Numbered from the stretch's first letter, positions 1 to 8,492 are shown. The stretch is DNA of 27,036 bases from Bacillota bacterium (GCA_023415715.1 JAEZJP010000252.1:1-27036); one strand, 5' to 3'. Program-made: numbers and translations. The notes: generated by a model not told the origin, from the sequence alone.

Positions 1-72
1 CCGAAAGGCCCCTGCATGGTGTCCAGCGAGGGCACATGCGGCATCTGGCATCAAAACGCCCGGACCCGATAA
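1..72 (+). CDS. hypD: HypD C-terminus (hydrogenase maturation), partial
   Basis: Only the last 23 codons are present; the gene begins before the window. The frame reads PKGPCMVSSEGTC followed by a short tail and a TAA stop. The CMVSSEGTC segment is the conserved C-terminal cysteine-containing signature of HypD, the iron-sulfur scaffold on which the Fe(CN)2CO cofactor of NiFe hydrogenases is assembled with HypC. The identification is supported by hypE lying directly downstream on the same strand, the usual hypD-hypE order. The tail after the signature ends in GIWHQNARTR rather than the more common tyrosine-rich end, which is a minor variation. Confidence 0.85.
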   Translation, partial: PKGPCMVSSEGTCGIWHQNARTR

Positions 73-83
73 TTTTAAAATCT

Positions 84-120
84 CCCCCATCAATCCTCCG
101 CGCATGGGGGCATTCCTTTT
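84..120 (+). terminator. Weak hairpin between hypD and hypE
   Basis: CCCCCAT at 84-90 pairs with ATGGGGG at 104-110 across a 13-base loop, followed by the loosely T-rich stretch CATTCCTTTT. This could be a weak terminator or attenuator between two hyp genes. The broken T-tract and large loop make readthrough likely, so it may only tune hypE expression. Confidence 0.3.
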
Positions 121-153
121 CAACTGCCGCGGCGCGGCGGCACGGGAGCGGCC

Positions 154-1140
154 ATGAAAATCACCTCAGCCCACGGCGGCGGCGGGAAAATAATGAATGA
201 GCTGATCCATACCATTTTTGAAAAGAATTTTTCCAATGAAATCTTAAGCAAAATGGAAGATTCGGCTATTCTTCCGGTGAGCGGTGGAAAAATCGCCTTT
301 ACCACCGATTCCTTTGTGGTCTCCCCGCTTTTCTTTAAAGGCGGGGATATCGGCCGGCTCAGCGTGTGCGGCACGGTGAACGATCTGCTCATGCGCGGCG
401 CTACGCCCAAATACCTGTCCGCCGGGTTCATACTGGAGGAAGGCCTCGATACGGATGTGCTTGAGAAGGTAGCCGCCTCCATGCAGGCTGCGGCCAGAGA
501 AGCCGGCGTTACGATCGTGACCGGCGATACAAAAGTTATTGAAGGCAAGGGCGGGTTATACATCAATACAGCCGGGATCGGCATGATGGAAACCACCCTT
601 GACATCAGTGTATCAAACACCAGGGAAGGGGATGCGGTGATCATCAGCGGTGATATGGGCAACCATCACGCCTGCATCCTATCCGCTCGCATGAACATAC
701 AAAACGGCATTATCAGCGACTGTGCTCCGCTGAATCACATGGTGTCGGCTATGCTAAACAGCGGCGCTGAAATCCACACGATGCGTGACATCACCAGGGG
801 CGGCCTTGGTACAGTGCTGCATGAGATCGCTCTGGCCTCCCAAACACGCATCGCGCTATCGGGCGACATGCCTCTTGCAGATGATCAGGTATCGGGCTTT
901 TGCGATATTCTGGGGCTGGACCCCCTGTATATGGGCAATGAAGGCAAGTTGGTTCTCACTTTGCCCAAAAAAGACGCCCAGCATGCCGTAGACATCTTGC
1001 GTGATTGCAAATACGGAGAGCATTCCAGAATTGTGGGCGAAGCCGTATCCGGCGCTCCCGGCGTTACATTAAGGACCCGTTCCGGGTCTACGCGGCTTGT
1101 GGAGCCGCTTCCGGGTGAAGGGCTGCCCAGAATCTGCTGA
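154..1140 (+). CDS. hypE: HypE, carbamoyl dehydratase for NiFe hydrogenase maturation
   Basis: HypE takes the carbamoyl group delivered by HypF onto its C-terminal cysteine and dehydrates it with ATP to a thiocyanate, the source of the cyanide ligands of the NiFe active site. The 328-residue protein is of usual family length. It starts with the glycine-rich ATP-site sequence ITSAHGGGGK, contains TTDSFVVSPLFF, a GDTKV motif and the MRDITRGGL motif of the PurM/SelD-like fold, and ends exactly in PRIC, so the catalytic cysteine is the final residue (Cys328). The ATG at 154 is preceded by GGGAG at 144-148. It follows hypD and is closed by a strong terminator, so it is the last gene of a hyp operon unrelated to the flagellar genes. 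Confidence 0.96.
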   Translation: MKITSAHGGGGKIMNELIHTIFEKNFSNEILSKMEDSAILPVSGGKIAFTTDSFVVSPLFFKGGDIGRLSVCGTVNDLLMRGATPKYLSAGFILEEGLDTDVLEKVAASMQAAAREAGVTIVTGDTKVIEGKGGLYINTAGIGMMETTLDISVSNTREGDAVIISGDMGNHHACILSARMNIQNGIISDCAPLNHMVSAMLNSGAEIHTMRDITRGGLGTVLHEIALASQTRIALSGDMPLADDQVSGFCDILGLDPLYMGNEGKLVLTLPKKDAQHAVDILRDCKYGEHSRIVGEAVSGAPGVTLRTRSGSTRLVEPLPGEGLPRIC

Positions 1141-1155
1141 CTGTATTTACTATCC

Positions 1156-1193
1156 ACCGCCCGACCACCAAAGGTTGAGGGCGGTTTTGTTTT
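1156..1193 (+). terminator. Rho-independent terminator after hypE
   Basis: ACCGCCC at 1156-1162 pairs perfectly with GGGCGGT at 1179-1185, followed by TTTTGTTTT. It lies 15 bases after the hypE stop and ends the hyp operon. Confidence 0.85.
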
Positions 1194-1291
1194 AGCCGCA
1201 TAGCTTGAACTATTTCGTATGGAATGCTATCATACATGGACACAGAATACTGTTCCCATCAGGCCATTATCATCCGCACCGGAGGATGCAA

Positions 1292-2911
1292 TTGCTGTAC
1301 GACCCGTCGTTTTTACCCTACCCTTCCGCCAGATACCCCGTTTATGCAGGCAGGGGCATGGTAGCTACATCCTCTCCCCTTGCTGCTTCCGCAGGGCTTC
1401 AGACGCTTTTGAAAGGCGGGAACGCCGTCGATGCCGCAGTGGCGGCGGCAACGGCACTGACCGTTGTGGAACCCACCTCCAACGGTATCGGAAGCGATGC
1501 CTTTGCCCTTATATGGATTGAAAAAGAACACAAGCTGTACGGCCTGAACGCCAGCGGCTGGTCGCCCAGAGACATTTCCCTGGAAAAAGTACTGGCGCGG
1601 AACCTGCAGGATGGCAAAATGCCTCTTTTCGGCTGGACGCCCTCCATGGTGCCCGGCGCGCCCAAAGCCTGGGCAAAGCTTAACGAAAGGTTCGGCAGGC
1701 TTACACTCCCCGAAGATCTTGCCCCTGCCATTGATTATGCCAGGGAAGGCTATCCCGCCTCCCCTATTCTCTCAAAGCTATGGGGATCGGCGCAAAACCG
1801 CTACAGCCGCAACGCAAATGATCCGCAGTTTGCCGAATGGTTCAAAACCTTCACACCTACCGGGGAGGCGCCCCGGCCGGGAATGCTTGTCAAACTTCCC
1901 AACCACGGCAATACGCTTGAGAAGATCGCCAAATCCTGCGCGGATGACTTCTACAAAGGCGAGCTGATGGAGCGCATTGTGAAAGACAGCCGGGAGCATG
2001 GCGGCTACTTTTGCAAAGAAGATTTTACGGAATATGATGTATCCTGGGTGGATCCGTTAAGCATCCATTACAGGGGATACGATGTTTGCGAGATTCCGCC
2101 CAATGGCCAGGGCATCGTTGCGCTGATGGCGCTGAACATCCTCAAGGAATTTGAATTCACGCAAAAAGAATGTGCGGACACCTATCACAAGCAATGGGAG
2201 GCCATGAAGCTTGCCTTTGCTGACGGATTGCACTATATCACCGATCCTAATTGCATGGTTGTTTCCTATAAAGATCTGTTACAGCCCGCCTATGGAGCCA
2301 TGCGGGCAAAGCTTATCGGCGAGCAGGCGGGTGCACCCGTCTACGGCGAACCGCCAAAGAGCGGCACGGTTTACCTTTGCACTGCTGATAAAGAAGGCAA
2401 TATGGTCTCTTATATCCAAAGCAATTATATGGGCTTTGGTTCCGGCATTGTGGTAAAGGGCACAGGTATCAGCCTGCAAAACAGAGGCTGCGATTTTTCG
2501 CTGAACCCTGATGATCACAACTGCCTTGCCCCCAGGAAAAAGTCATATCACACCATCATACCCGGCTTCCTGATGAAAGACGGCGAGGCGGTAGGGCCCT
2601 TTGGGGTAATGGGCGGCTACATGCAGCCCCAGGGCCATGTACAGGTGATCATGAACCTGTTGGATTTCTACTTGAATCCCCAGCAGGCGCTTGATGCGCC
2701 CCGCTGGCTATGGCAGCGGGAAGGCCGCTTTCTGGTGGAACCAAACTTCCCAATTGAAATCGCAAGGCAGCTTGCCGCAAAAGGACATAAAGTGGATATC
2801 GCCCTGGAAAACGTATCCTTTGGCCGCGGACAGATGATACTGCACGGCCCGGGCGGCTCATTGGTGGGCGGTACGGAAAAGCGAACCGACGGCAGCATTG
2901 CCTGTTACTGA
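1292..2911 (+). CDS. Gamma-glutamyltransferase family protein (YwrD-like, no signal peptide)
   Basis: This is an Ntn-hydrolase of the gamma-glutamyltransferase family, a proenzyme expected to cleave itself before a threonine that then acts as nucleophile. The N-terminal half has GGNAVDAAVAAATAL and VEPTSNGIGSDAFAL. The predicted nucleophile is Thr359 in SGTVYLCTADKEGN, aligning with the TTHYS...D region of classical enzymes. The C-terminal half carries GVMGGYMQPQGHVQV and NPQQALDAPRW, typical of the YwrD branch. There is no signal peptide, so it is probably cytoplasmic, unlike periplasmic or secreted GGTs. GGAGG at 1281-1285 touches an ATG at 1286, too close for that start, so the TTG at 1292 is preferred; ATG 1286 and a TTG at 1205 are alternatives. 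Substrate is unknown. Confidence 0.9.
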   Translation: MLYDPSFLPYPSARYPVYAGRGMVATSSPLAASAGLQTLLKGGNAVDAAVAAATALTVVEPTSNGIGSDAFALIWIEKEHKLYGLNASGWSPRDISLEKVLARNLQDGKMPLFGWTPSMVPGAPKAWAKLNERFGRLTLPEDLAPAIDYAREGYPASPILSKLWGSAQNRYSRNANDPQFAEWFKTFTPTGEAPRPGMLVKLPNHGNTLEKIAKSCADDFYKGELMERIVKDSREHGGYFCKEDFTEYDVSWVDPLSIHYRGYDVCEIPPNGQGIVALMALNILKEFEFTQKECADTYHKQWEAMKLAFADGLHYITDPNCMVVSYKDLLQPAYGAMRAKLIGEQAGAPVYGEPPKSGTVYLCTADKEGNMVSYIQSNYMGFGSGIVVKGTGISLQNRGCDFSLNPDDHNCLAPRKKSYHTIIPGFLMKDGEAVGPFGVMGGYMQPQGHVQVIMNLLDFYLNPQQALDAPRWLWQREGRFLVEPNFPIEIARQLAAKGHKVDIALENVSFGRGQMILHGPGGSLVGGTEKRTDGSIACY

Positions 2912-2941
2912 ATCGTGTTGCATACAACCCATGAATCATGG

Positions 2942-2978
2942 AATCCCGGAAACATAACCGTTTCCGGGATTTCCATAT
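2942..2978. terminator. Bidirectional hairpin terminator between convergent genes
   Basis: AATCCCGGAAAC at 2942-2953 and GTTTCCGGGATT at 2960-2971 form a perfect 12-bp stem with a 6-base loop. Short T-rich ends flank both sides. It lies between the convergent stops at 2911 and 2986 and can serve both strands. Confidence 0.75.
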
Positions 2979-2985
2979 TAGGGGA

Positions 2986-4374
2986 TTAGTCGACACGTGC
3001 GAATATTACGCTATCCAAGCCGATAATGGCTTCTGCTTCTAGTCCTGACGATTTTGTAAATTGAATTCTGACGGAGACTGTGCCCAGAGGAACACGTTCG
3101 GTGAGGCCGGTGTATACCTGCCATTGATCTACCGGCTGTCCCGGCTGGGACACGATAAGAGCTAACCCAATACCTATCTCATTTCCCTGCGCGTCCAGCC
3201 AGTGTACTTGTGCGTACACATCACCGTTGATGGCTTCTGTGCCGCTGTAGTGGAGCGCGAAATTCAGCAGGAAGTTGTGGCCTGCCACTCCAAAGGGCAA
3301 AGTGACAGTCTGATTGATAAGAGCGCCAGAGCTGGAAAGATTCACAAAATTCTGTCCAATATAGCCGCCAGTGTTTTGTGCCGTAACGCCTACGGATGAC
3401 CAGCCATCCAGGCCGTTTACAAAGCCAGGGTTTTGCAAAAAATTGGGCGAGGCAAGCCGCACCAGGATAACCTGATCCAGTTGGAGAATGGAGGCGATGG
3501 CTCCGGAGGCGGTGAATACAAGCCTGGCCTGCACCGCGCCGATAGGCGCCGGCCCGCTCAATTGAACAAAGTTCAAATACTGTCCCTGCCCCGAAAGCGT
3601 GGTCGGGGCTATGGTAATGTCGATCCCCGGCGTGCCGATGGGGTTACCCAATGCGTTCAACCAGATCAATTGCGCTGTGACCGTTGAGTTCTGTAAAGAC
3701 CGTGCCGCAAAGCTCAGCAGATAGGCGGCCCCGGGATGGAGGAGATTCAGAGGGATATCCTGCGAAAGCGTTCCGGGCGCACCCGTTTGACTGACTGCCG
3801 CGCCTCCCTCCCATTTTATTGTGAAATCTGGAGCAAATACGGTCGCATCCCATTCCGCCAAGCCTAATTCAAAACTCGGGTTGTTGATAAGGTTCGGCGT
3901 TTCTACCGGCACTAGGTTGACAAGATCCAGCAGCACGGGAAAGTCGGATGCATTCGTGCTGAACAGCAGCCTGGCCCACACTGCGCCTATTGGCGGCCGG
4001 TCGGTCACATCAAAAAAGGTGATGCGTGGATTGGAAATAAGACTGCTGGACAAAGAAGCCCGCAATCCCGTGCCCATGATCGTGCCATTCACGTCCAGCC
4101 AAAGCACCTCTGCCACAAGATTGCCCGGGCCGCCGGCTGTGGAATACGCAATGAAGCTTAAAAACAAGGGTTTTCTTTGCAATGGCAGCAGAGGCACATC
4201 CTGAAAGAGACTGGCAGGCCTGATGGTAGGATCGAACCCCAGCCTGGCCACCTGGGTTCCTTCCGCTGCGGAAGTGTCGGCTGTTATGACGTTATCGGCC
4301 TGCCAAAAGGTCAGGCCGCTTTCAAAACTGGGATTTTGCAGCAGGTTGCCGCTGCGGGATAATAAACTGATCAT
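2986..4374 (-). CDS. Triple-repeat beta-rich (jelly-roll/carbohydrate-binding-like) protein
   Basis: The 462-residue protein is built almost entirely of three tandem ~150-residue modules, at about residues 10-160, 161-310 and 311-462. Each opens with an N-L/F-x-x-NP-x-F-x-x-GL-x-x-W pattern. Each has a mid-module WLDxxGNxIG-like strand (LWLDVNGTIMGTGL, IWLNALGNPIGTPG, HWLDAQGNEIGIGL) and then P-I/L-GAV/TVxxRxxF. Each ends in a hydrophobic strand such as LDQVILV. This resembles galactose-binding/CBM-like jelly rolls and the NTTRR-F1-type modules of Firmicute surface or spore proteins, but no exact family is assigned. No signal peptide, membrane segment or LPXTG motif is visible. The start is the ATG at 4374 with GGAGGG at 4381-4386; an upstream in-frame ATG at 4494 lacks comparable support. 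It is divergent from fliD. A spore-coat, exosporium or surface role is inference. Confidence 0.8.
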   Translation of the reverse strand: MISLLSRSGNLLQNPSFESGLTFWQADNVITADTSAAEGTQVARLGFDPTIRPASLFQDVPLLPLQRKPLFLSFIAYSTAGGPGNLVAEVLWLDVNGTIMGTGLRASLSSSLISNPRITFFDVTDRPPIGAVWARLLFSTNASDFPVLLDLVNLVPVETPNLINNPSFELGLAEWDATVFAPDFTIKWEGGAAVSQTGAPGTLSQDIPLNLLHPGAAYLLSFAARSLQNSTVTAQLIWLNALGNPIGTPGIDITIAPTTLSGQGQYLNFVQLSGPAPIGAVQARLVFTASGAIASILQLDQVILVRLASPNFLQNPGFVNGLDGWSSVGVTAQNTGGYIGQNFVNLSSSGALINQTVTLPFGVAGHNFLLNFALHYSGTEAINGDVYAQVHWLDAQGNEIGIGLALIVSQPGQPVDQWQVYTGLTERVPLGTVSVRIQFTKSSGLEAEAIIGLDSVIFARVD

Positions 4375-4435
4375 GAAAAACCCTCCATGGTATATTTTGT
4401 CCAAGGAATTTTTAAGCAGATATGGGGCCGTATTC

Positions 4436-4462
4436 AGTATATGTTCCCGGCAGACAGGCCGT
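4436..4462 (-). promoter_or_regulatory. Weak candidate late-sporulation (SigK/SigE-like) promoter
   Basis: On the minus strand, AC at 4462-4461, a 17-base spacer, then CATATACT at 4443-4436. This is near the SigK pattern AC-N16/17-CATANNNTA and the SigE -10 CATACANT, about 60 bases ahead of the start at 4374. The -35 part is short and uninformative, so chance occurrence is quite possible. Confidence 0.22.
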
Positions 4463-4636
4463 GAGGGAGTACCGTGATCCCGCTTTTTCCGCATATAAAT
4501 GCCATCTATACATCTGTATGCATGGGAATGCTGAAGTGCTTCATCCCGCCTAACCTTACAATCCCTATATAAATGAACAATTTTATCCTATAACGATCAT
4601 CCGGCGTGAAAATCTTTGCAGCAGCAAAAGAATAGC

Positions 4637-4664
4637 TAAACAAACATAAGTATATTTCCGATAT
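4637..4664 (+). promoter_or_regulatory. SigD (sigma-28) promoter of the fliD operon
   Basis: TAAA at 4637-4640, a 16-base spacer, then TCCGATAT at 4657-4664. This matches the SigD consensus TAAA-N14-16-GCCGATAT at 11 of 12 positions. It sits about 55 bases upstream of the fliD start, and the matching sigma factor and its anti-sigma factor are encoded in the same window. Confidence 0.85.
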
Positions 4665-4718
4665 ATTCAGTATGCGCAAGATTGCAAACAAGACACAAAT
4701 GCCAAGGAGGGATGAATC

Positions 4719-6644
4719 GTGGCCGGTATCAATCCTACCACTATGCGGCTGACCGGCATGGCATCCGGTCTGGATACTGAGGGCATTGTGAAAGACCTGA
4801 TGTCCATCGGCAAATTCAAGGTGGATAGCGTCAAAAAGCAAAAAGTTCTTCTGGAATGGAAGCAGGAGTATTATCAAGAGATCACAAGCAAGCTCAGCGC
4901 CTTCCAGAACAAATATTTCGGTACATCCTCTTCCGGCGGCCTGATGGGCGGGGCTTTGAACATGCTTACCGCCGCATACAATTCGCCCTATGTTTCCATT
5001 CTGGCCGGCAACAATGCAGTACAAGGCTCCATGTACATTTCCGATATCGTAAGCCTGGCCTCCAGCGCAAAGCTGGAGGGTATCCAGAATGTAAGCGCCG
5101 ATCCGAAGATCACCGTCAACGCGGAAGCCCTGAATGATCTGGCGGGAAAGAGCATTGCCGTCACGCTGGACAGCATAACAAAGGCCGTCACCTTTTCGCC
5201 CAAAACCTACGCCACCTCCCAGGATGTGCAGAATGAACTATCATCGCAGCTTGCAGCTGCCTTTGGTGCGGACAGGATCAATGTGGCACTCGACGGGGAC
5301 GTGCTTTCCCTTTCCGCCGATAATTCAGCGCTGCGAATCAGCGTTCCGACGGATGCCGAAAAAAATCCCACCGGCATATTGGATTTTACAAACTACAGCA
5401 GCAACAGGCTTGACTTCAATTTAAGTTTGAGCCAGGCCGGTTTTGCCAGGGATATCTTTGCCTCGCCCGAGGACAATTCCCTTTCCTTCACCATCAATGG
5501 CAAAACCTTTTCCTTTACGGGTCAAAACAAACTAAGCGATATCATACAGGCCGTCAACAACAGCGACGCCGGCGTAACCATCAACTACTCCTCGCTTACC
5601 GATACGTTCTCCATGTCTTCCAAAACCTCCGGTGCCGCCTCCTCCATATCCGCTGCGGACGATCATGGATTCCTGATGGATGCGCTGTTCGGCAGCGCCA
5701 GGTATACATTAGGAACGGATGCCATCGTGCGCATGAGCGCCAATGGGTCCCAAAATGAAGAAGATATGGTCACCGTGCAGCGCAGCACCAATTCCTTTAC
5801 CGTAAACGGTTCCACAATCACACTGCTGGGCAAGGCCGCAGGCACGGAAAAGGAAGGAATCAGCGTCAGCACATCGTATGATGAGGATGCCATTGTGGAT
5901 AAGGTCAAGGCCTTTGTCACCGACTATAATGAGCTTCTTGGCCTCATCACTAAAAGAACATCGGAAGAGCGCGACCGCGATTATCAACCGCTGTCGGATG
6001 ATGAAAAAGACGAGATGTCCGATAAAGAGGCTGAGCTTTGGACAGAGAAGGCAAAAAGCGGCATCCTCCACAACGATACAAGCCTTCAGGCCATTGAGTC
6101 CGAGATGAAAAGCAGCATGTACTCGGCAGTGAAAGAACTGGGTGGTTCCGGTGAAGCGCTGGGCATCCTTGCCGATATCGGCATCACTACCGGAAACTAT
6201 TCGGAAAAGGGTCAGCTTCACATGGATGAAAACAAACTGCGGAAAGCTTTGGGTGAAAATCCTGAAAAGACTCTAAGCTTGCTTACCCAGAAAAGCAACA
6301 CTTCTTTTTCCCTGTATGCACAGCCCGCGCAGCAGCAAAAGCGCTTTACAGAGTCAGGCGTTTTGTGGAGGCTGAGCGATATACTCAGCAAGAACCTTAA
6401 TACCGTGGGCAAAAAAGGAGCATTGATTGAGCTTGTTGGCAGCCCGAACAGCTCCTACAAGGGTGTAACCTTGTATAGTAAACGGATTGCCGATATACAG
6501 AAACGGATTGACAACATGGAGGACCAGCTGACCAGGCAGGAAGACAATTATTGGAGACAATTTACAGCTATGGAAACAGCACTGAATAAAATGAATAACC
6601 AGTCCTCCTGGCTTTCCGGTATGCTGGGGCAGACGCAGAATTAA
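4719..6644 (+). CDS. fliD: FliD, flagellar filament cap (hook-associated protein 2)
   Basis: FliD forms the cap at the filament tip and helps each exported flagellin to fold into place. The 641-residue protein opens with the family signature MRLTGMASGLDTEGIVKDLM, which forms part of the N-terminal D0/D1 coil. A variable outer region follows. The C-terminal FliD region (from about residue 395) begins VDKVKAFVTDYNELL and ends with a helical coiled-coil rich in Q and E. The GTG start at 4719 has AAGGAGGG at 4704-4711 with 7-base spacing. It is the first gene of a probable fliD-fliS-fliT-motA-motB unit and is driven by the SigD promoter at 4637, as expected for a late gene. Confidence 0.97.
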   Translation: MAGINPTTMRLTGMASGLDTEGIVKDLMSIGKFKVDSVKKQKVLLEWKQEYYQEITSKLSAFQNKYFGTSSSGGLMGGALNMLTAAYNSPYVSILAGNNAVQGSMYISDIVSLASSAKLEGIQNVSADPKITVNAEALNDLAGKSIAVTLDSITKAVTFSPKTYATSQDVQNELSSQLAAAFGADRINVALDGDVLSLSADNSALRISVPTDAEKNPTGILDFTNYSSNRLDFNLSLSQAGFARDIFASPEDNSLSFTINGKTFSFTGQNKLSDIIQAVNNSDAGVTINYSSLTDTFSMSSKTSGAASSISAADDHGFLMDALFGSARYTLGTDAIVRMSANGSQNEEDMVTVQRSTNSFTVNGSTITLLGKAAGTEKEGISVSTSYDEDAIVDKVKAFVTDYNELLGLITKRTSEERDRDYQPLSDDEKDEMSDKEAELWTEKAKSGILHNDTSLQAIESEMKSSMYSAVKELGGSGEALGILADIGITTGNYSEKGQLHMDENKLRKALGENPEKTLSLLTQKSNTSFSLYAQPAQQQKRFTESGVLWRLSDILSKNLNTVGKKGALIELVGSPNSSYKGVTLYSKRIADIQKRIDNMEDQLTRQEDNYWRQFTAMETALNKMNNQSSWLSGMLGQTQN

Positions 6645-6660
6645 TTGGAGGTACATGAGG

Positions 6661-7050
6661 ATGACAATGGCCGCACAATACCAAAAGTACCAGCAGCAGT
6701 CGGTAAGCGCACTGACACCGGGAGAACAGATCGTACTTTTATTCGAAAAAGCAGCCGTTTGCTTGAACAAGGCCGTCACCTTCATTGAGCAAAAGGACAT
6801 TGGCGGCGCACACAACGCTATTGTGCGCGCGCAAGATATCTATCAATTCCTGTCCGAACAACTGGACATGCGTATGGAAATCTCCCACGACCTGTTTTCC
6901 CTATATCAATATATATATGATGAATTGGTCAAAGCCAATCTCAATAAAGATGCCGAGATTGTTAAGCGCATGCTGGCCATGACCCGCAGCTTCAGGGATA
7001 CGTGGAAGCAGGCGGAAGTAGCGAGCCGCATGGGCAGGGTTGCCAAATGA
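6661..7050 (+). CDS. fliS: FliS, flagellin export chaperone
   Basis: FliS binds the disordered C-terminus of flagellin in the cytoplasm, stopping premature polymerisation and delivering it to the export gate. The protein of about 129 residues has the FliS hallmark N-terminus, with QYQKYQQQSV followed by LTPGEQIVLLFEKAAVCLNKA, and is helical throughout. GGAGGT at 6647-6652 serves either ATG 6655 (3-base spacing) or ATG 6661; the latter spacing is better. It follows fliD by 10-16 bases and overlaps the next gene by 4 bases (ATGA), so translation is coupled. In B. subtilis FliS also competes with CsrA through the FliW-flagellin cycle, and fliW and csrA are present in this window. Confidence 0.96.
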   Translation: MTMAAQYQKYQQQSVSALTPGEQIVLLFEKAAVCLNKAVTFIEQKDIGGAHNAIVRAQDIYQFLSEQLDMRMEISHDLFSLYQYIYDELVKANLNKDAEIVKRMLAMTRSFRDTWKQAEVASRMGRVAK

Positions 7051-7550
7051 TGATGCCTCAGGCGGAAAGCTTGAAAAGCCTGGAGGAGCTGCTTTCCAAA
7101 CGGCTTGAACTTCTGAAGCTTTACCCCGTTCTGTCGGCGCAGGCGATGCTTTGCCTGGAGAAAAGCGACGCGGAGGGCTTTGCCCAGAAGCTGAATGAAC
7201 GCGGCTTGTTGACTGAAAAAATGGATGCTGCCAGCGTGCAAATCGATACGCTTGTTTCACAGCTTGATAAAGACAGCAGCAGCATGATCATAAGCCTTAT
7301 TAAGCCTGGAACGCAAAGCAAAGATTGCCCTGGGTGGGGTACGAACATAGTCCGCAGCGTGGAGCGCACGTATAAGCTGCTTCAAAGCTGCGCGCTTTTT
7401 GATGAAAAGCTTCTTTCCCGTGCGAAAGCCTTGCATATGGAAATACAAGATAAGCTTAGCCACATACGGGCTCAGCGCAAGATAAATACCGCTTATCAAG
7501 ATCAGAACACAACTCCGTCTGGAACTCATATCCACTTTAGTTCCAAATAG
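7047..7550 (+). CDS. fliT: FliT-like flagellar export chaperone
   Basis: The product (~167 residues) is helical and has the general look of FliT/FlgN-type chaperones: LEELLSKRLELLKLYPVL near the start, then heptad-like helices without membrane segments or cysteine clusters. It is longer than the ~113-residue B. subtilis FliT and sequence similarity is weak, so the name rests mainly on the fliD-fliS-fliT gene order. In well-studied systems FliT binds FliD for export. The start lies in an ATGATGATG triplet at 7047-7055 overlapping the fliS stop, so any of three adjacent ATGs may be used through translational coupling. Only a weak GGGCAGGG precedes it. Confidence 0.7.
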   Translation: MMMPQAESLKSLEELLSKRLELLKLYPVLSAQAMLCLEKSDAEGFAQKLNERGLLTEKMDAASVQIDTLVSQLDKDSSSMIISLIKPGTQSKDCPGWGTNIVRSVERTYKLLQSCALFDEKLLSRAKALHMEIQDKLSHIRAQRKINTAYQDQNTTPSGTHIHFSSK

Positions 7551-7592
7551 CGCCATCATTATGGGTGCAGCTTAAAATTGGGGGATTATTGA

Positions 7593-8429
7593 ATGGATAT
7601 TGTCAGCATAGTTGGCTTTGCGGTGGCATTCGGAAGCATTGCTTTAGGTTACACCATGGACGAGGGTGATTTGAGAGCATTGTGGATGGTCAGCGCCTTT
7701 GTTATTACTGTCGGCGGCTCGATTGGCGCAGTGCTTCTTTCCTCTGGCCTCAGCCAGGTTAAGCAAATGCCGAAGCTTATGTTGGAGGTATTTGTAAAAC
7801 CTAAATCCACTGTCGGCAAAACAATAGAGCAGCTTGTATTTCTGTCCAAAACAGCCCGCCAAAATGGTCTGCTCAGCTTGGAGAAAGCAGTCTCGGAAGG
7901 CGACGAAAAAAACAAGATCGATCCTTTCCTGAAACGAGGCATTCTAATGGTAGTAGATGGTACCGATCCGGAGAAAATTAATGATATATTGCAAAATGAT
8001 ATTTATGTGTATGAACAGAACAAGGGCATCAACATCAGCATGTTTGAATCCATGGGCGCCTTTGCCCCAGCATTCGGCATGATAGGCACGATTGTGGGCT
8101 TGATTCAGCTGCTTTCGGCAGGCATGGATGATCCTGCTGCATTGACAAAAGCCATTGGTGTCGCCTTCATCACCACACTCTATGGTTCTTTGCTGGCAAA
8201 CTGCTTTTTCCTGCCTTCCGCCACTAAACTGCGGAGCAGGCTGTCGGTTTACCGTTTGGAAAAGGAAATGATCATTGAGGCCGTATGCGCCATCCGCAAT
8301 GGTGTGAACCCGCGCTTGCTGGAGGAGCAGCTTTCTTCTTACCTGGTTCTTGCCCCAGGCGGTCAGGCTCGCAAGGGGAGGGCAGCAATTGCGAAGGGAG
8401 AAAGGGTGACCGAGGCATCAGGCAGATGA
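7593..8429 (+). CDS. motA: MotA, flagellar stator ion-channel subunit
   Basis: MotA forms with MotB the membrane stator that turns ion flow into torque on FliG. The 278-residue protein has four predicted membrane segments: two near the N-terminus (about 1-20 and 32-50) and two at about 155-175 and 188-208. The long cytoplasmic loop between them carries the charged torque residues, with Arg89 and Glu97 matching Arg90/Glu98 of E. coli. The two conserved prolines are present as Pro159 (FAPAFG) and Pro208 (FLPSAT). GGGGG at 7580-7584 precedes ATG 7593. It lies 42 bases after the fliT-like gene and 63 bases before motB, so it is probably co-transcribed with fliD-fliS. Confidence 0.96.
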   Translation: MDIVSIVGFAVAFGSIALGYTMDEGDLRALWMVSAFVITVGGSIGAVLLSSGLSQVKQMPKLMLEVFVKPKSTVGKTIEQLVFLSKTARQNGLLSLEKAVSEGDEKNKIDPFLKRGILMVVDGTDPEKINDILQNDIYVYEQNKGINISMFESMGAFAPAFGMIGTIVGLIQLLSAGMDDPAALTKAIGVAFITTLYGSLLANCFFLPSATKLRSRLSVYRLEKEMIIEAVCAIRNGVNPRLLEEQLSSYLVLAPGGQARKGRAAIAKGERVTEASGR

Positions 8430-8492
8430 TTTGCAGATGCCGGAGTCTCTTTGGCTGGACCAAGGTGAAAAGCCCGGAAAGGAGCAATCGAC

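Larger units (their letters stand above)
4375..4718. other. Divergent intergenic region between the triple-repeat gene and fliD
   Basis: This 344-base AT-rich stretch holds the ribosome binding site of the minus-strand gene at its left end, a weak sporulation-type promoter candidate at 4436-4462 (-), a clear SigD promoter at 4637-4664 (+), and the fliD ribosome binding site AAGGAGGG at 4704-4711. I see no gene or conserved RNA in the middle part. Confidence 0.7.

Noticed and set aside
6480..6500. TAAA and GCCGATAT sequences inside fliD as an internal SigD promoter
   Set aside because: Only seven bases separate the two elements, far from the required 14-16, and they lie inside coding sequence.
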